Shown here: in pieces, positions 37,356-46,200 of the stretch | How positions within the stretch are numbered: the first letter of the stretch is position 1 | How the letters are laid out: every line of letters starts with the position of its first letter | Source of the DNA: Flavobacterium restrictum | GTDB lineage: Bacteria; Bacteroidota; Bacteroidia; Flavobacteriales; Flavobacteriaceae | Reading direction: 5' to 3' | DNA: 64,000 nt | Assembly (NCBI RefSeq): GCF_007097245.1 | Contig: NZ_VJZT01000003.1 | Coordinates: 186,001-250,000, forward strand | Translations under genes and position numbers: made by a program | The notes under the pieces: model-generated | The model's input: only the letters and a program-made list of their open reading frames with translations | What the model was told of the DNA's origin: nothing | The model's database searches: none

Positions 37356-38755
37356 GAACAACACTTTTAGTTTTAATCGCAATGATATCTGGGATTTGTT
37401 TTGCTCAAAACAAACAAGTTTTGTATAATTTCAACGGAATCCCACAATCAGGACTCACAAATCCGGGTGCTGATATTGCTTACAAATGGTATTTTGGAGT
37501 GCCTTTATTATCCGGATTTTCGGCAAATGTAGGCTCGAGCGGATTTTCGGCTTATGATTTATTTGCTGCTAATGGCGTTGATTTTAATACCAAATTGCGA
37601 AACGTTATTTTTTCCTCCTCTCGAAACGATAAAGTCACAGTCAATGAGCAACTGAATATTTTTGATGCGGGATTCAAAATTGGAGGCTGGCAAGGTACTT
37701 CGTATGTGTCGTTTGGAATGTACCAAGAATTTGATTTTTTGAGTTACATGCCCAAGGATATTGCGATTCTCGCATTAGACGGAAACAGTAATTATTTAGG
37801 AAAATCATTTGATTTATCCGACGTAAATCTTCGAGCCGAAATGCTAACTGTTTTTCATCTAGGCTATCATAAAAAAGTTAGTGAATCCCTAATTTTAGGC
37901 GCACGAGGCAAAATTTATTCTAGTATTTACAATGCCACTTCTACTAAAAATTCAGGGTATATTTACACCATTCCAAGTTCTCAAAGTACTATTTACGAGC
38001 AAGTAATCGAAGCTAATTTGGAACTCAAAACCTCGGGAATTGCAAAATATGACGATAAAAATTATACCCCAGATATTGCCAAAGATATTACCAAAAGAGC
38101 CTTTTTGGGAGGTAATTTAGGGCTAGGTTTTGATATAGGATTGACTTATTATCCCCAAAAAAACATTCAGTTTACCGCCAGTTTGCTCGATGTAGGTTTC
38201 ATTCGCCACAGCAAGGAAGTCCAAACCTTACGAATGAAAGGAACCTATAATTATCAGGGTATTCACCCAGATTTTTTCACTGGAAATGGTACGAACAACA
38301 TCTCGCAAGAATTTCAAGATGCGATTCCGTTAGACACCTTGTACAAAAAATACACCACTTGGCGTCCTGCCAAAATAAATGCGTCCCTACAATATTCTTT
38401 TGGCGAAGACCGAGCCGATGATTGCGTATGTACAGGACAAAATTCCGAAATAAAATATAAAAACGCAGTAGGAGGACAGCTCTTCGTGCGGACAACTCCA
38501 CGAACGCCTATGGTCGCTTTGACAGGATTTTATACCCGCCAACTCCTCAAGGGTGTTGCCTTAAAAGCTACTTATACAATCGATTCGTACTCGTTTACCA
38601 ACATTGGTTTGGGGTTTTCCAGCAAAATTGGTCTCTTTCATTTCTATGTCCTTGCCGATAATATCCTCGAATACCGTGACATCAGCAAGGCCAATAGTGC
38701 CTCTTTTCAATTGGGATTTAATTTTATTTTAAAGGACAGTTCGGATCCCTATTGA
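37352..38755 (+). CDS. DUF5723 family outer-membrane-type protein
   Basis: 467 residues. Signal peptide MRTTLLVLIAMISGICFAQ. The mature start QVLYNFNGIPQSGLTNPGADIAYKWYFGVPLLSG, the YDLFAANGVDFNTKLRNVIF block and SFGMYQEFDFLSYMPKDIAILALDGN fit DUF5723, a Bacteroidota family predicted to fold as an outer-membrane beta-barrel. The C-terminal 80 residues alternate polar and aromatic residues like barrel strands. It overlaps the preceding lipoprotein gene by 4 bases. A 160-bp dispersed repeat begins 7 bases after its stop. Confidence 0.82.
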   Translation: MRTTLLVLIAMISGICFAQNKQVLYNFNGIPQSGLTNPGADIAYKWYFGVPLLSGFSANVGSSGFSAYDLFAANGVDFNTKLRNVIFSSSRNDKVTVNEQLNIFDAGFKIGGWQGTSYVSFGMYQEFDFLSYMPKDIAILALDGNSNYLGKSFDLSDVNLRAEMLTVFHLGYHKKVSESLILGARGKIYSSIYNATSTKNSGYIYTIPSSQSTIYEQVIEANLELKTSGIAKYDDKNYTPDIAKDITKRAFLGGNLGLGFDIGLTYYPQKNIQFTASLLDVGFIRHSKEVQTLRMKGTYNYQGIHPDFFTGNGTNNISQEFQDAIPLDTLYKKYTTWRPAKINASLQYSFGEDRADDCVCTGQNSEIKYKNAVGGQLFVRTTPRTPMVALTGFYTRQLLKGVALKATYTIDSYSFTNIGLGFSSKIGLFHFYVLADNILEYRDISKANSASFQLGFNFILKDSSDPY

Positions 38756-38762
38756 TTTTTTT

Positions 38763-38923
38763 AGGAGCTAATCCAGCTATTCATTACAAGTCCTCCCTCA
38801 AAAAAACTATTTTTCTATGCCCTAAAAGGAGCTTCCTTTGGTCGCTCTTTTAGGACTAGAAAAATTATTTTTTTTCAGTCCGGGCTTTCCATTTCTATCT
38901 GGGCTAGGGGAGCAGTAGTACTC
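38763..38923 (+). repeat. About 160-bp dispersed repeat, copy 2 (3' of the DUF5723 gene)
   Basis: Reads AGGAGCTAATCCAGCTAT at the left end and GTAGTACTC at the right end, and aligns with the reverse complement of 6324-6482. It contains an internal hairpin-like pair, AAAGGAGCTTCCTTTGG and neighbouring AAAAGAGC segments. It starts 7 bases after the stop codon behind a T-run, just as copy 1 does. It occupies most of the 300-base gap before guaB. Confidence 0.8.
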
Positions 38924-39021
38924 AAAGCGGATGATTGTAACAAACAAATTCGTTTTCATAATTTTAAGATCCCAAAATAGGATTCTTTGCCATTTTTAAA
39001 TATATAATCAAAATAATTTAC

Positions 39022-39029
39022 TACATTTG
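39022..39029 (+). promoter_or_regulatory. Candidate -7 element for guaB (TACATTTG)
   Basis: Exact match to TAnnTTTG, ending 26 bases before the ATG at 39056. A -33 TTTG at a standard distance is not evident. Confidence 0.5.
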
Positions 39030-39055
39030 CACGCAATTCAACTAGAAATTGCACC

Positions 39056-40528
39056 ATGATAGCACACAACACCAAGATTATCGGCGAAGGTTTAACTTAC
39101 GATGATGTATTATTAGTTCCCAACTACTCGAATGTGCTTCCCCGCGAAGTGAGTATTCAATCAAAATTTTCAAGAAACATTACACTTAACGTACCTATTG
39201 TATCCGCAGCTATGGATACTGTAACCGAAAGTGCCATGGCAATTGCAATGGCTCAAGAAGGTGGAATAGGCGTTTTGCATAAAAACATGACCATTGAGCA
39301 ACAAGCTGCCAAAGTGCGTAAAGTAAAACGTGCCGAGTCAGGAATGATCATTGATCCTGTAACTTTGCCCTTATCATCTACCGTTGCCGATGCCAAAAAC
39401 GCCATGAAAGAATATGGTATAGGCGGTATTCCAATTGTTGACGAAAACCGAATCCTAAAAGGAATTGTTACCAACCGCGATTTGCGTTTCGAAAAAAACA
39501 GCTCAAGACCTATTGTAGAAATTATGACCAGTCAAAATCTGGTGACGGTTGCCGAGGGCACCTCGCTAGAACAAGCCGAAGTTGTTTTGCAAGGACACAA
39601 AATAGAAAAACTACCCGTTATTAACGATAAAAATGAGTTAGTAGGTTTAATCACTTTTAGAGACATAACCAAGTTAACTCAAAAACCAAATGCCAACAAA
39701 GACAAATACGGTCGTTTGCGAGTTGCTGCTGCTTTAGGAGTAACCGCCGATGCTGTTGAACGAGCAACTGCTCTAGTTCATGCTGGTGTCGATGCCGTAA
39801 TTATTGACACCGCTCACGGACATACCAAAGGTGTGGTCGATGTATTGAAGTTAGTAAAAGCTAAATTCCCAGAATTAGATGTAATCGTAGGAAATATTGC
39901 AACTGCAGAAGCGGCTAAATATTTAGTCGAAAATGGCGCCGATGGTGTAAAAGTAGGAATTGGCCCAGGTTCAATTTGTACCACACGTATCGTTGCAGGG
40001 GTTGGTTTTCCTCAATTTTCTGCGGTGTTAGAAGTGGCTGCAGCTATCAAAGGATCAGGAGTTCCCGTTATTGCCGATGGTGGAATTCGCTACACGGGCG
40101 ATATCCCAAAAGCAATTGCCGCAGGTGCCGATTGTGTGATGCTAGGTTCATTATTAGCAGGAACAATGGAATCTCCCGGAGAAACTATTATTTTTGAAGG
40201 AAGAAAATTCAAATCCTATCGCGGAATGGGTTCTGTAGAAGCCATGCAAGAAGGTTCAAAAGACCGTTATTTTCAAGATGTTGAGGACGATGTTAAAAAA
40301 TTAGTTCCCGAAGGAATCGTTGGTCGTGTGCCATACAAAGGCGAGCTAAACGAAAGCATGCAACAATTCATAGGTGGACTTCGCGCAGGAATGGGGTATT
40401 GTGGTTCTAAAGATATTCCAACATTGCAAGAAACAGGACGTTTTGTTCGCATCACTGCCAGCGGAATCAACGAAAGCCATCCACACAATGTAACCATTAC
40501 GAAAGAAGCTCCTAATTATTCGAGATAG
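39056..40528 (+). CDS. guaB: Inosine-5'-monophosphate dehydrogenase
   Basis: 490 residues. It oxidises IMP to XMP with NAD, the committed step to guanine nucleotides. The N-terminal [21 protein letters not shown] is typical. Two CBS domains insert at about 95-205 ([26 protein letters not shown] and the second copy [22 protein letters not shown]). The catalytic Cys308 lies in [15 protein letters not shown]. The flap region has the RYFQD segment and [11 protein letters not shown], and the monovalent-cation site motif is complete. A strong terminator follows at 40574, so it is monocistronic. Confidence 0.95.
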   Translation: MIAHNTKIIGEGLTYDDVLLVPNYSNVLPREVSIQSKFSRNITLNVPIVSAAMDTVTESAMAIAMAQEGGIGVLHKNMTIEQQAAKVRKVKRAESGMIIDPVTLPLSSTVADAKNAMKEYGIGGIPIVDENRILKGIVTNRDLRFEKNSSRPIVEIMTSQNLVTVAEGTSLEQAEVVLQGHKIEKLPVINDKNELVGLITFRDITKLTQKPNANKDKYGRLRVAAALGVTADAVERATALVHAGVDAVIIDTAHGHTKGVVDVLKLVKAKFPELDVIVGNIATAEAAKYLVENGADGVKVGIGPGSICTTRIVAGVGFPQFSAVLEVAAAIKGSGVPVIADGGIRYTGDIPKAIAAGADCVMLGSLLAGTMESPGETIIFEGRKFKSYRGMGSVEAMQEGSKDRYFQDVEDDVKKLVPEGIVGRVPYKGELNESMQQFIGGLRAGMGYCGSKDIPTLQETGRFVRITASGINESHPHNVTITKEAPNYSR

Positions 40529-40573
40529 TTTTTTTGTTGAAAAACACAAAAATTCGGAAAATAATAATTACCT

Positions 40574-40607
40574 AAAAAGGCGCAAGATTGAGTTCTTGCG
40601 CCTTTTT
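40574..40607. terminator. Bidirectional terminator after guaB
   Basis: AAAAAGGCGCAAGA (40574-40587) pairs perfectly with TCTTGCGCCTTTTT (40594-40607) around a 6-base loop. It also lies downstream of the convergent antiporter gene. Confidence 0.9.
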
Positions 40608-40686
40608 ATGCTTATCCATTTAACCCTTGAATTTACGGCAATAAAAAGTTTCTTTTCGTTACAGTAAATTCAAATTTTAAATGGTA

Positions 40687-42927
40687 TTAATCATGAACCA
40701 AATCGCTCAATAATTTCCTATCCCCAACAATCCAAAGAATATCGTCTTTTTCTAGAATAATCGTAGATTCTGGGTTCAAGATGCGTTTTCCTTTTTTTTC
40801 GATTCCCACAACCAATCCTTTTGTTTTTTCTCGTAATTGCGATTCTTTGATACTTTTACCATGAAAAAGATGGTTCTTTAATTCGATTTGGCGCAAGACA
40901 ATATCCGGTTCTACGCGTTCTGGCGATAGGCTAATTTCATGTAAATCCAAGTATTTTTTGAATTCTTGCACTTGAATATCGGTGCCAATTACGGCTATTT
41001 CGTCACCAGGAAACAAACGCTCATTGGCATTTGGGATGTGTATCGTAATTTCGCCTCTTTTTATCGAGGCAATATTAATTCCGAGTTGCTCTCGTATTTT
41101 TAATTTTTTCAAAGTACTTCCAGCGATATTGGACTCTGCTGCGATTTCAAAATTTGCCATGTGCCCGTCCCAAGGCGATAAATCACTGCGGCTTCGTTTG
41201 GATTTACTAATTTCTCGGTCATGTAGATTCAGCAAGAAATGATCTTCTATTTTATGGTATTGGATGTGGAGTTTTTTTTGAAAAAGCAAATAAATAACAA
41301 TCGAAAGCACCAAAGCAAAAAAGGCTATTTTAGGCGAAAAAAAGATATTCAACAACAATCCAATAAAGAAAACGGAAAGCAAAACCCTAATTAGAAACAG
41401 CATAGCCAATGGCCCACGAGATTTGCGTTCGGTCATTAAAATGTCAACTTGTTCAACGGCAACACGACGGAACGAAAGTGCCCATAAAAATGGCGACAAA
41501 AGCACCAATGTAAGTAAGGCTCCCAATGCATTTCCTAAAAAGAAATCCCTGACCAAAGGCAATATAAAGCGGGAAGAAAGCACTATGGCGGCCACTATAA
41601 TGATAGAAAGGGGCACCACTTGTATCAAATAGGCATTGATAACTGTTTTCCAGTTGCTTACGGTGTTAATAGCTTGCGCACTAGCGCTATAGCGTTCGAT
41701 TCGTTTGTTCCATTTTCGGGGTAGTTTTTTGGACACATATTCGGAAAAAGGCAGTGAATATTGTATCATAAAAGGCGTTGTAAAAGTAGTAATTGCCGAA
41801 ACCGCTACTACAATAGGATATAAAATCCCACTGGTCACCTGAAGTGTCAATCCCAATGTGGCAATAATAAAGGAAAACTCACCAATTTGCGACAAACTCA
41901 TCCCGGTTCGAATAGCCTCTTTTAGCGGTTGTCCAGACAATAAAGATCCAAATGTAGCACTTATAGACTGCCCCAAAATAGTAACTACAGCCAATACTAT
42001 TACTGGAACGGCATGAGCATACAAAGTGTGAGGGTCAATTAACATTCCTACCGATACAAAAAAAACTGCGCCAAATAAATCTTTTACGGGTTTTACTAAA
42101 TGTTCAATGTGTTCTGCCTGTGTGGTTTCGGCAATGATGGAACCCATGATAAAAGCACCCAAAGCGGGAGAAAAACCAACAGCTGATGCCAGCATTACCA
42201 TCATAAAACACAAAGATAAAGACAGAATGAGCAGCATTTCATCCGTTAATAGCGGCTTTATTTTTTTTAGAATCGTAGGAATTATAAAAATCCCACCCAA
42301 AAACCATAGAATCAGGAAAAAGAGCAGTTTAAAAACCGAAAGTACCAATGCCCATCCCGAAAAATGTTCACTAACAGCTATTGTTGCTAATAAAACCATC
42401 ATTAATATGGCAACAATGTCTTGTACAATGAGTACACCAATTACGTTTCCTGCAAATTTTTGGGTTTTTACACCTAATTCTTCAAATGATTTTAAGATAA
42501 TGGTAGTCGAAGAAATGGAGAGAATAACGCCTAAAAAAATACTATTCATAGTCGACCAGTCCATCCAGCGACCTACGGCATAGCCCAAAATGCACATCGT
42601 AATAATTTGTGTAAAAGTGGTAATCGAAGCCGTACCGCCCACTTTCATCAATTTTTTGAAACTAAATTCGAGTCCTAAACTAAAAAGTAAAACGATAACC
42701 CCAATTTCAGCCCAAACTTCGACACTTTTCATATCCGTAACCGATGGAAAAAAATCAAAATGATTTCCAGCCAAAAAACCCGCAATCAAATACCCCAAAA
42801 CCAAGGGTTGTTTTAATTTTTTGAAAAGCAAAACTGCCACCGCAGCAGTCATTAGAATCAATCCTAAATCAGCAATCAAAGGTTCTAGGTGATTCATAGT
42901 TGCCGTAACTGTTTCAGGATTGTTCAT
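40687..42927 (-). CDS. CPA2 cation:proton antiporter (KefB/YbaL type) with TrkA-C domain
   Basis: 746 residues from the ATG at 42927 (MNNPETVTATMNHLEPLI). Twelve or thirteen membrane helices span about residues 15-400 and include QPLVLGYLIAGFLAG, ISSTTIILKSFEELG and GAFIMGSIIAET, characteristic of CPA2 exchangers. Extra helices fall near 450-570, and a TrkA-C (RCK_C) domain lies at about 610-690 (GSTLKKLKIREQLGINIASIKR to LFPGDEIAVIGT), followed by a second, shorter such unit. No TrkA-N NAD-binding domain is visible. It probably exchanges K+ or Na+ for protons in the inner membrane. Confidence 0.88.
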   Translation of the reverse strand: MNNPETVTATMNHLEPLIADLGLILMTAAVAVLLFKKLKQPLVLGYLIAGFLAGNHFDFFPSVTDMKSVEVWAEIGVIVLLFSLGLEFSFKKLMKVGGTASITTFTQIITMCILGYAVGRWMDWSTMNSIFLGVILSISSTTIILKSFEELGVKTQKFAGNVIGVLIVQDIVAILMMVLLATIAVSEHFSGWALVLSVFKLLFFLILWFLGGIFIIPTILKKIKPLLTDEMLLILSLSLCFMMVMLASAVGFSPALGAFIMGSIIAETTQAEHIEHLVKPVKDLFGAVFFVSVGMLIDPHTLYAHAVPVIVLAVVTILGQSISATFGSLLSGQPLKEAIRTGMSLSQIGEFSFIIATLGLTLQVTSGILYPIVVAVSAITTFTTPFMIQYSLPFSEYVSKKLPRKWNKRIERYSASAQAINTVSNWKTVINAYLIQVVPLSIIIVAAIVLSSRFILPLVRDFFLGNALGALLTLVLLSPFLWALSFRRVAVEQVDILMTERKSRGPLAMLFLIRVLLSVFFIGLLLNIFFSPKIAFFALVLSIVIYLLFQKKLHIQYHKIEDHFLLNLHDREISKSKRSRSDLSPWDGHMANFEIAAESNIAGSTLKKLKIREQLGINIASIKRGEITIHIPNANERLFPGDEIAVIGTDIQVQEFKKYLDLHEISLSPERVEPDIVLRQIELKNHLFHGKSIKESQLREKTKGLVVGIEKKGKRILNPESTIILEKDDILWIVGDRKLLSDLVHD

Positions 42928-43000
42928 TAGTTTTTGATTTTTTGTGAAGTTAAAAAAAAGACTTGAGTTTATAAATACAAACGGAAAGGACATCATAAAA

Positions 43001-43039
43001 AATCTCGTTAAAACCTATTTCTAGATTTTTAACGAGATT
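43001..43039. repeat. Hairpin AATCTCGTTAAAA/TTTTAACGAGATT
   Basis: Perfect 13-base arms (43001-43013 and 43027-43039) with a 13-base loop, upstream of the antiporter start. There is no clear T-run in either direction. It is followed at about 43091-43180 by a weak CAGATTT/AAATCTG repeat remnant. The 296-base gap holds no gene. Confidence 0.6.
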
Positions 43040-43223
43040 ATATAACTTTATATGACTATACGATAAGCGGACTAACAAGGCAATAATGCGACGCAGATTT
43101 GGCAAATTTTCACATTTTACTATATAAAAATCTGTTTTTATCCGCTTAAATTCGTGTCATCCGTGTCCCATTTTCAAAATTGGTGCAAGTAACGTATGTC
43201 ATCACTTTAAACAGTTTTAGACC

Positions 43224-44570
43224 CTAAATTCCCAAGAAATTACTCGGTGTAATTTGCATTAATTCGGCTTTTATAACCTCCGAAACTTCCAAAGTCGCTA
43301 TAAACGCATGAATAGAATCTTTGGTTATGGCTTCATTCGTTCTAGTCAACCCTTTCAATGCTTCATAAGGATTTGGATACGCTTCCCGACGCAAAATAGT
43401 TTGAATTGCTTCGGCAACAACGGCCCAGTTTTTCTCTAAATCCTCGTGGAATTTGGGTTCGTTTAATAACAATTTGTTCAATCCTTTCAAGGTAGCTTCA
43501 AAGGCAATTAGTGTATGCCCAATTGGCACCCCAATATTTCTTAAAACGGTACTATCCGTCAAATCACGTTGCAATCTTGACAAAGGCAATTTAGCCGATA
43601 AATGTTCAAAAATAGCATTGGCAATTCCTAAATTCCCTTCCGAATTTTCAAAATCAATGGGGTTTACTTTATGAGGCATAGCCGAGGAACCAATCTCTCC
43701 TGCTTTGATTTTTTGTTTGAAATAATCCATGGAAACATAGGTCCAAATATCTCGATCTAAATCGATTATAATTGTATTGATTCTTTTCAACGCATCAAAA
43801 AAAGCGGCAAAATGATCGTAATGCTCAATTTGAGTAGTCGGGAAGGAGTGGTGCAAACCCAAATTTTCCTCCACAAAAGTACCTCCAAATTTTTTCCAGT
43901 CAATTTGTGGATACGCCACATGGTGCGCATTGTAATTTCCAGTTGCACCACCAAATTTGGCTGCAAAAGGAATATTGAACAACAACCGCATTTGCTCTTC
44001 CAATCGCTCTACAAAAACACCAATTTCTTTACCTAAACGAGTTGGTGAAGCAGGTTGTCCGTGCGTTCTTGCTAGCATCGGGATGTCACGCCATTCCACG
44101 CTTAAATCCTTTAATTTAGAGGTCAAAGTGATTAATGATGGCATATACACTTTTTCAAAAGCTTCTTTTGTCGAAAGCGGAATAGCCGTATTGTTAATAT
44201 CTTGAGACGTCAACCCAAAATGAATAAACTCTTTGTAAGTGGATAGTCCTAGTTTTTCAAAAGCTTCTTTAATGAAATATTCAACTGCTTTTACATCATG
44301 ATTGGTCACTTTTTCGGTTTCTTTAATCCAAAGCGCATCTTGGGTAGAGAAATTTTTATAAATGGCGCGCAAACTATCAAAAAAAGTCGGGTTTACGGCT
44401 GCAAGTTGCGGTAATGGCACTTCGCATAAAGCAATAAAATATTCAATTTCAACCAGTACGCGGTATTTTATTAGTGCCTCTTCCGAGAAAAAGGGAGCCA
44501 AAGATTGCGTCTTATTTCTATATCTTCCGTCAATTGGGGAGATGGCATTCAATTCGTTTAAAGTAGTCAT
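43224..44570 (-). CDS. purB: Adenylosuccinate lyase
   Basis: 448 residues. It acts twice in purine synthesis, cleaving SAICAR and adenylosuccinate to release fumarate. The fumarase-superfamily signature GEIGSSAMPHKVNPIDFENSEGNLG (about 282-306) is present, as are the N-terminal SPIDGRYRNKTQSLAPFFSEEALIKYRV, the catalytic His region LARTHGQPASPTRLGKE and HFGLTSQDINNTA. This is the longer E. coli-type PurB. The ATG at 44570 begins conserved sequence. It does not share an operon with purM or guaB. Confidence 0.95.
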   Translation of the reverse strand: MTTLNELNAISPIDGRYRNKTQSLAPFFSEEALIKYRVLVEIEYFIALCEVPLPQLAAVNPTFFDSLRAIYKNFSTQDALWIKETEKVTNHDVKAVEYFIKEAFEKLGLSTYKEFIHFGLTSQDINNTAIPLSTKEAFEKVYMPSLITLTSKLKDLSVEWRDIPMLARTHGQPASPTRLGKEIGVFVERLEEQMRLLFNIPFAAKFGGATGNYNAHHVAYPQIDWKKFGGTFVEENLGLHHSFPTTQIEHYDHFAAFFDALKRINTIIIDLDRDIWTYVSMDYFKQKIKAGEIGSSAMPHKVNPIDFENSEGNLGIANAIFEHLSAKLPLSRLQRDLTDSTVLRNIGVPIGHTLIAFEATLKGLNKLLLNEPKFHEDLEKNWAVVAEAIQTILRREAYPNPYEALKGLTRTNEAITKDSIHAFIATLEVSEVIKAELMQITPSNFLGI

Positions 44571-44800
44571 TGTTGTGTTTTTTGTTCGAAAGGCACAAAT
44601 ATAAGCAGAATTTAGAGATTTAAAATCAGAATTTTAGCAAGCCATTCGCTTTTAATAAAGTGAGCCACGAATTTAACTGATAAAACGGATTTTGTACATA
44701 TTTAATTCCATTTTTGACATGCTAAACAAATAAATCCATATCATCTGTGGGCAAATTTATCCAGTGCTGTATGTTTTGGGGTTAAAAACGATTTCCATTT

Positions 44801-45490
44801 TTAAATCAATTTTAATCGTTCGCTCATAATTTGCGTTCCTTCGGAGGCAATTTTAGCAATAATTTCAATTTTTTTGCGACCCATGGCCAGTTGTATTGGT
44901 TTTGGATCAATATAAAAAATAGGAATTTCGGGCGCAGTAAAATCAATCAAACTCGCAGCAGGATACACCTGCAACGAAGTGCCAATTACCGCAAAATAGT
45001 CTGCCTCCTGTGTCATTTGTACTGCTAAATCCAAGGCAGGAACTTGCTCGCCAAACCACACGATATGCGGACGCAACTGATGTCCCATATCGTCACAATC
45101 CCCAAAATTCAAATCCTCCTCCCACTCCAATACATACCCTTCATTTTGAGTACTTCGCACCTTCAACAGCTCGCCATGAAGGTGTAATACACGTGTACTT
45201 CCCGCTTTTTCGTGCAGGTTATCCACGTTTTGAGTAATAATTTGCACCTCAAAATCCGCTTCTAATTCGGCTAAAATCCGGTGCGCAGCATTAGGTTGAA
45301 CCGTCTTCAATTGCTGCCGTCTTTGGTTGTAAAAATCCAATACCATACCTGGATTTTTGTGCCACCCTTCCAGAGTTGCCACATCCATAACGTTGTGACC
45401 TTCCCACAATCCGTCGCTATCCCTAAAGGTTTTAATCCCACTTTCGGCACTAATCCCAGCACCCGTCAATACTACAAGTTTCTTTTTCAT
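44801..45490 (-). CDS. cobB: NAD-dependent protein deacylase (sirtuin), zinc-cysteine-less type
   Basis: 229 residues. It removes acyl groups from lysines using NAD. Rossmann motif VVLTGAGISAESGIKTFRDSDGLWEGH, catalytic TQNVDNLHEKAGS and LHLHGELLK (catalytic His), and the NAD-binding IGTSLQVYPAASLI are all clear. The Y-x-x-R pair in DFYNQRRQQ matches class III sirtuins that favour succinyl or malonyl groups. The usual four zinc-binding Cys are absent: between the catalytic His and LRPHIVWFGE only one Cys (GDCDDMG) occurs. I recall similar Cys-poor sirtuins in other Bacteroidota. Confidence 0.9.
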   Translation of the reverse strand: MKKKLVVLTGAGISAESGIKTFRDSDGLWEGHNVMDVATLEGWHKNPGMVLDFYNQRRQQLKTVQPNAAHRILAELEADFEVQIITQNVDNLHEKAGSTRVLHLHGELLKVRSTQNEGYVLEWEEDLNFGDCDDMGHQLRPHIVWFGEQVPALDLAVQMTQEADYFAVIGTSLQVYPAASLIDFTAPEIPIFYIDPKPIQLAMGRKKIEIIAKIASEGTQIMSERLKLI

Positions 45491-45540
45491 GCTTTTTTTT
45501 GTATTAAAAAATCCAAATTCTCACTCACTGTTCCTTATTT

Positions 45541-45660
45541 GGGCGTGCCACCAGTATAAAAAGGGGCTATTCACGAGCCGTGCTAGAAGCCCCTTTTTAT
45601 ACTGCTGTCGGGCTCTCCGCAGTACTTCGGTACTTGCTCCTATCCCTCATGCGGGACTAG
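45541..45660 (-). repeat. Dispersed repeat, second copy of the 33702 family
   Basis: On the minus strand it reads GCATGAGGGATAGGAGC, then GAGAGCCCGAC, and ends GGTGGCACGCCC, matching the conserved parts of 33702-33835. Its internal hairpins differ: AGTATAAAAAGGGGCT (45553-45568) pairs perfectly with 45588-45603, and a second small stem is GCAGTAC-TTCG-GTACTTGC. The conserved shell with changing hairpins is notable. Confidence 0.85.
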
Positions 45661-45806
45661 CCTACACCAAAAATACCGTTTTATAAACATTCTGCGGTTT
45701 CTAAAATCTAAAAAAAAATGAACAAATTTAAAAAATCTAAAAAATTGAAATAAGCAAAAAGAAAAATGTAACTGTTTAGCCTGTTTTATTTTCAAAAAAT
45801 CAATTG

Positions 45807-45940
45807 CCTCCAGCTTTAGCTGGAGGTATGAGATTTGGGGGTTTTTATTGGCTTTAGCCAAAGAATTGCATTTTTTTTGGCTAAAGCAAATTGATATTAT
45901 CCCTAAACCCCCAGGCTAAAGCTCAATGCAATTCAGTTTC
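45807..45940. repeat. Compound palindromic repeat with CTTTAG cores
   Basis: CCTCCAGC-TTTA-GCTGGAGG (45807-45826) and TTGGCTTTAGCCAA (45848-45861) are hairpins. A larger fold is suggested by TTTGGGGG/CCCCC and GAATTGCAT/ATGCAATTC pairs, so the whole block could close on itself. It lies in the 710-base gene-free stretch 45491-46200, together with the repeat at 45541. Confidence 0.7.
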
Positions 45941-46070
45941 TGGGTGATGAGCTAATTAGTTATAGAAAAATAGATGCGTGAACTCCTCAAGTATTTTTAA
46001 CCAAAAATGGAAATACTTTTTAAAGTATTTGCAGTAATCTCCTTTCTTACATGTTCTTAAACGCCTTAAA

Positions 46071-46170
46071 TGGTTCAATAAAAAGTCTTTTCATTTTTAG
46101 AATACACTTCAAATAGAATTTACCAGACTCATCTTAAATATCCTTATTTGGTTCAATAAAACAGTCTTTT
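46071..46170 (+). repeat. Two direct copies of TGGTTCAATAAAA-AGTCTTTT upstream of trmH
   Basis: TGGTTCAATAAAAAGTCTTT begins at 46071, and a copy with one extra base begins at 46149. They are about 78 bases apart, just before the trmH promoter, whose -33 TTTG overlaps the second copy. Confidence 0.6.
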
Positions 46171-46181
46171 TACTATTTTTG
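46147..46181 (+). promoter_or_regulatory. Candidate trmH promoter (TTTG-N23-TATTTTTG)
   Basis: TTTG at 46147-46150 and TATTTTTG at 46174-46181 fit the Bacteroidota pattern with the long end of the spacer range. The ATG is 19 bases further on. Confidence 0.45.
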
Positions 46182-46200
46182 CCAAAAAAACAATCCAAAA

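Noticed and set aside
43001..43039. Hairpin as a terminator for purB
   Set aside because: It is 185 bases past the stop and lacks a T-run on the minus strand.
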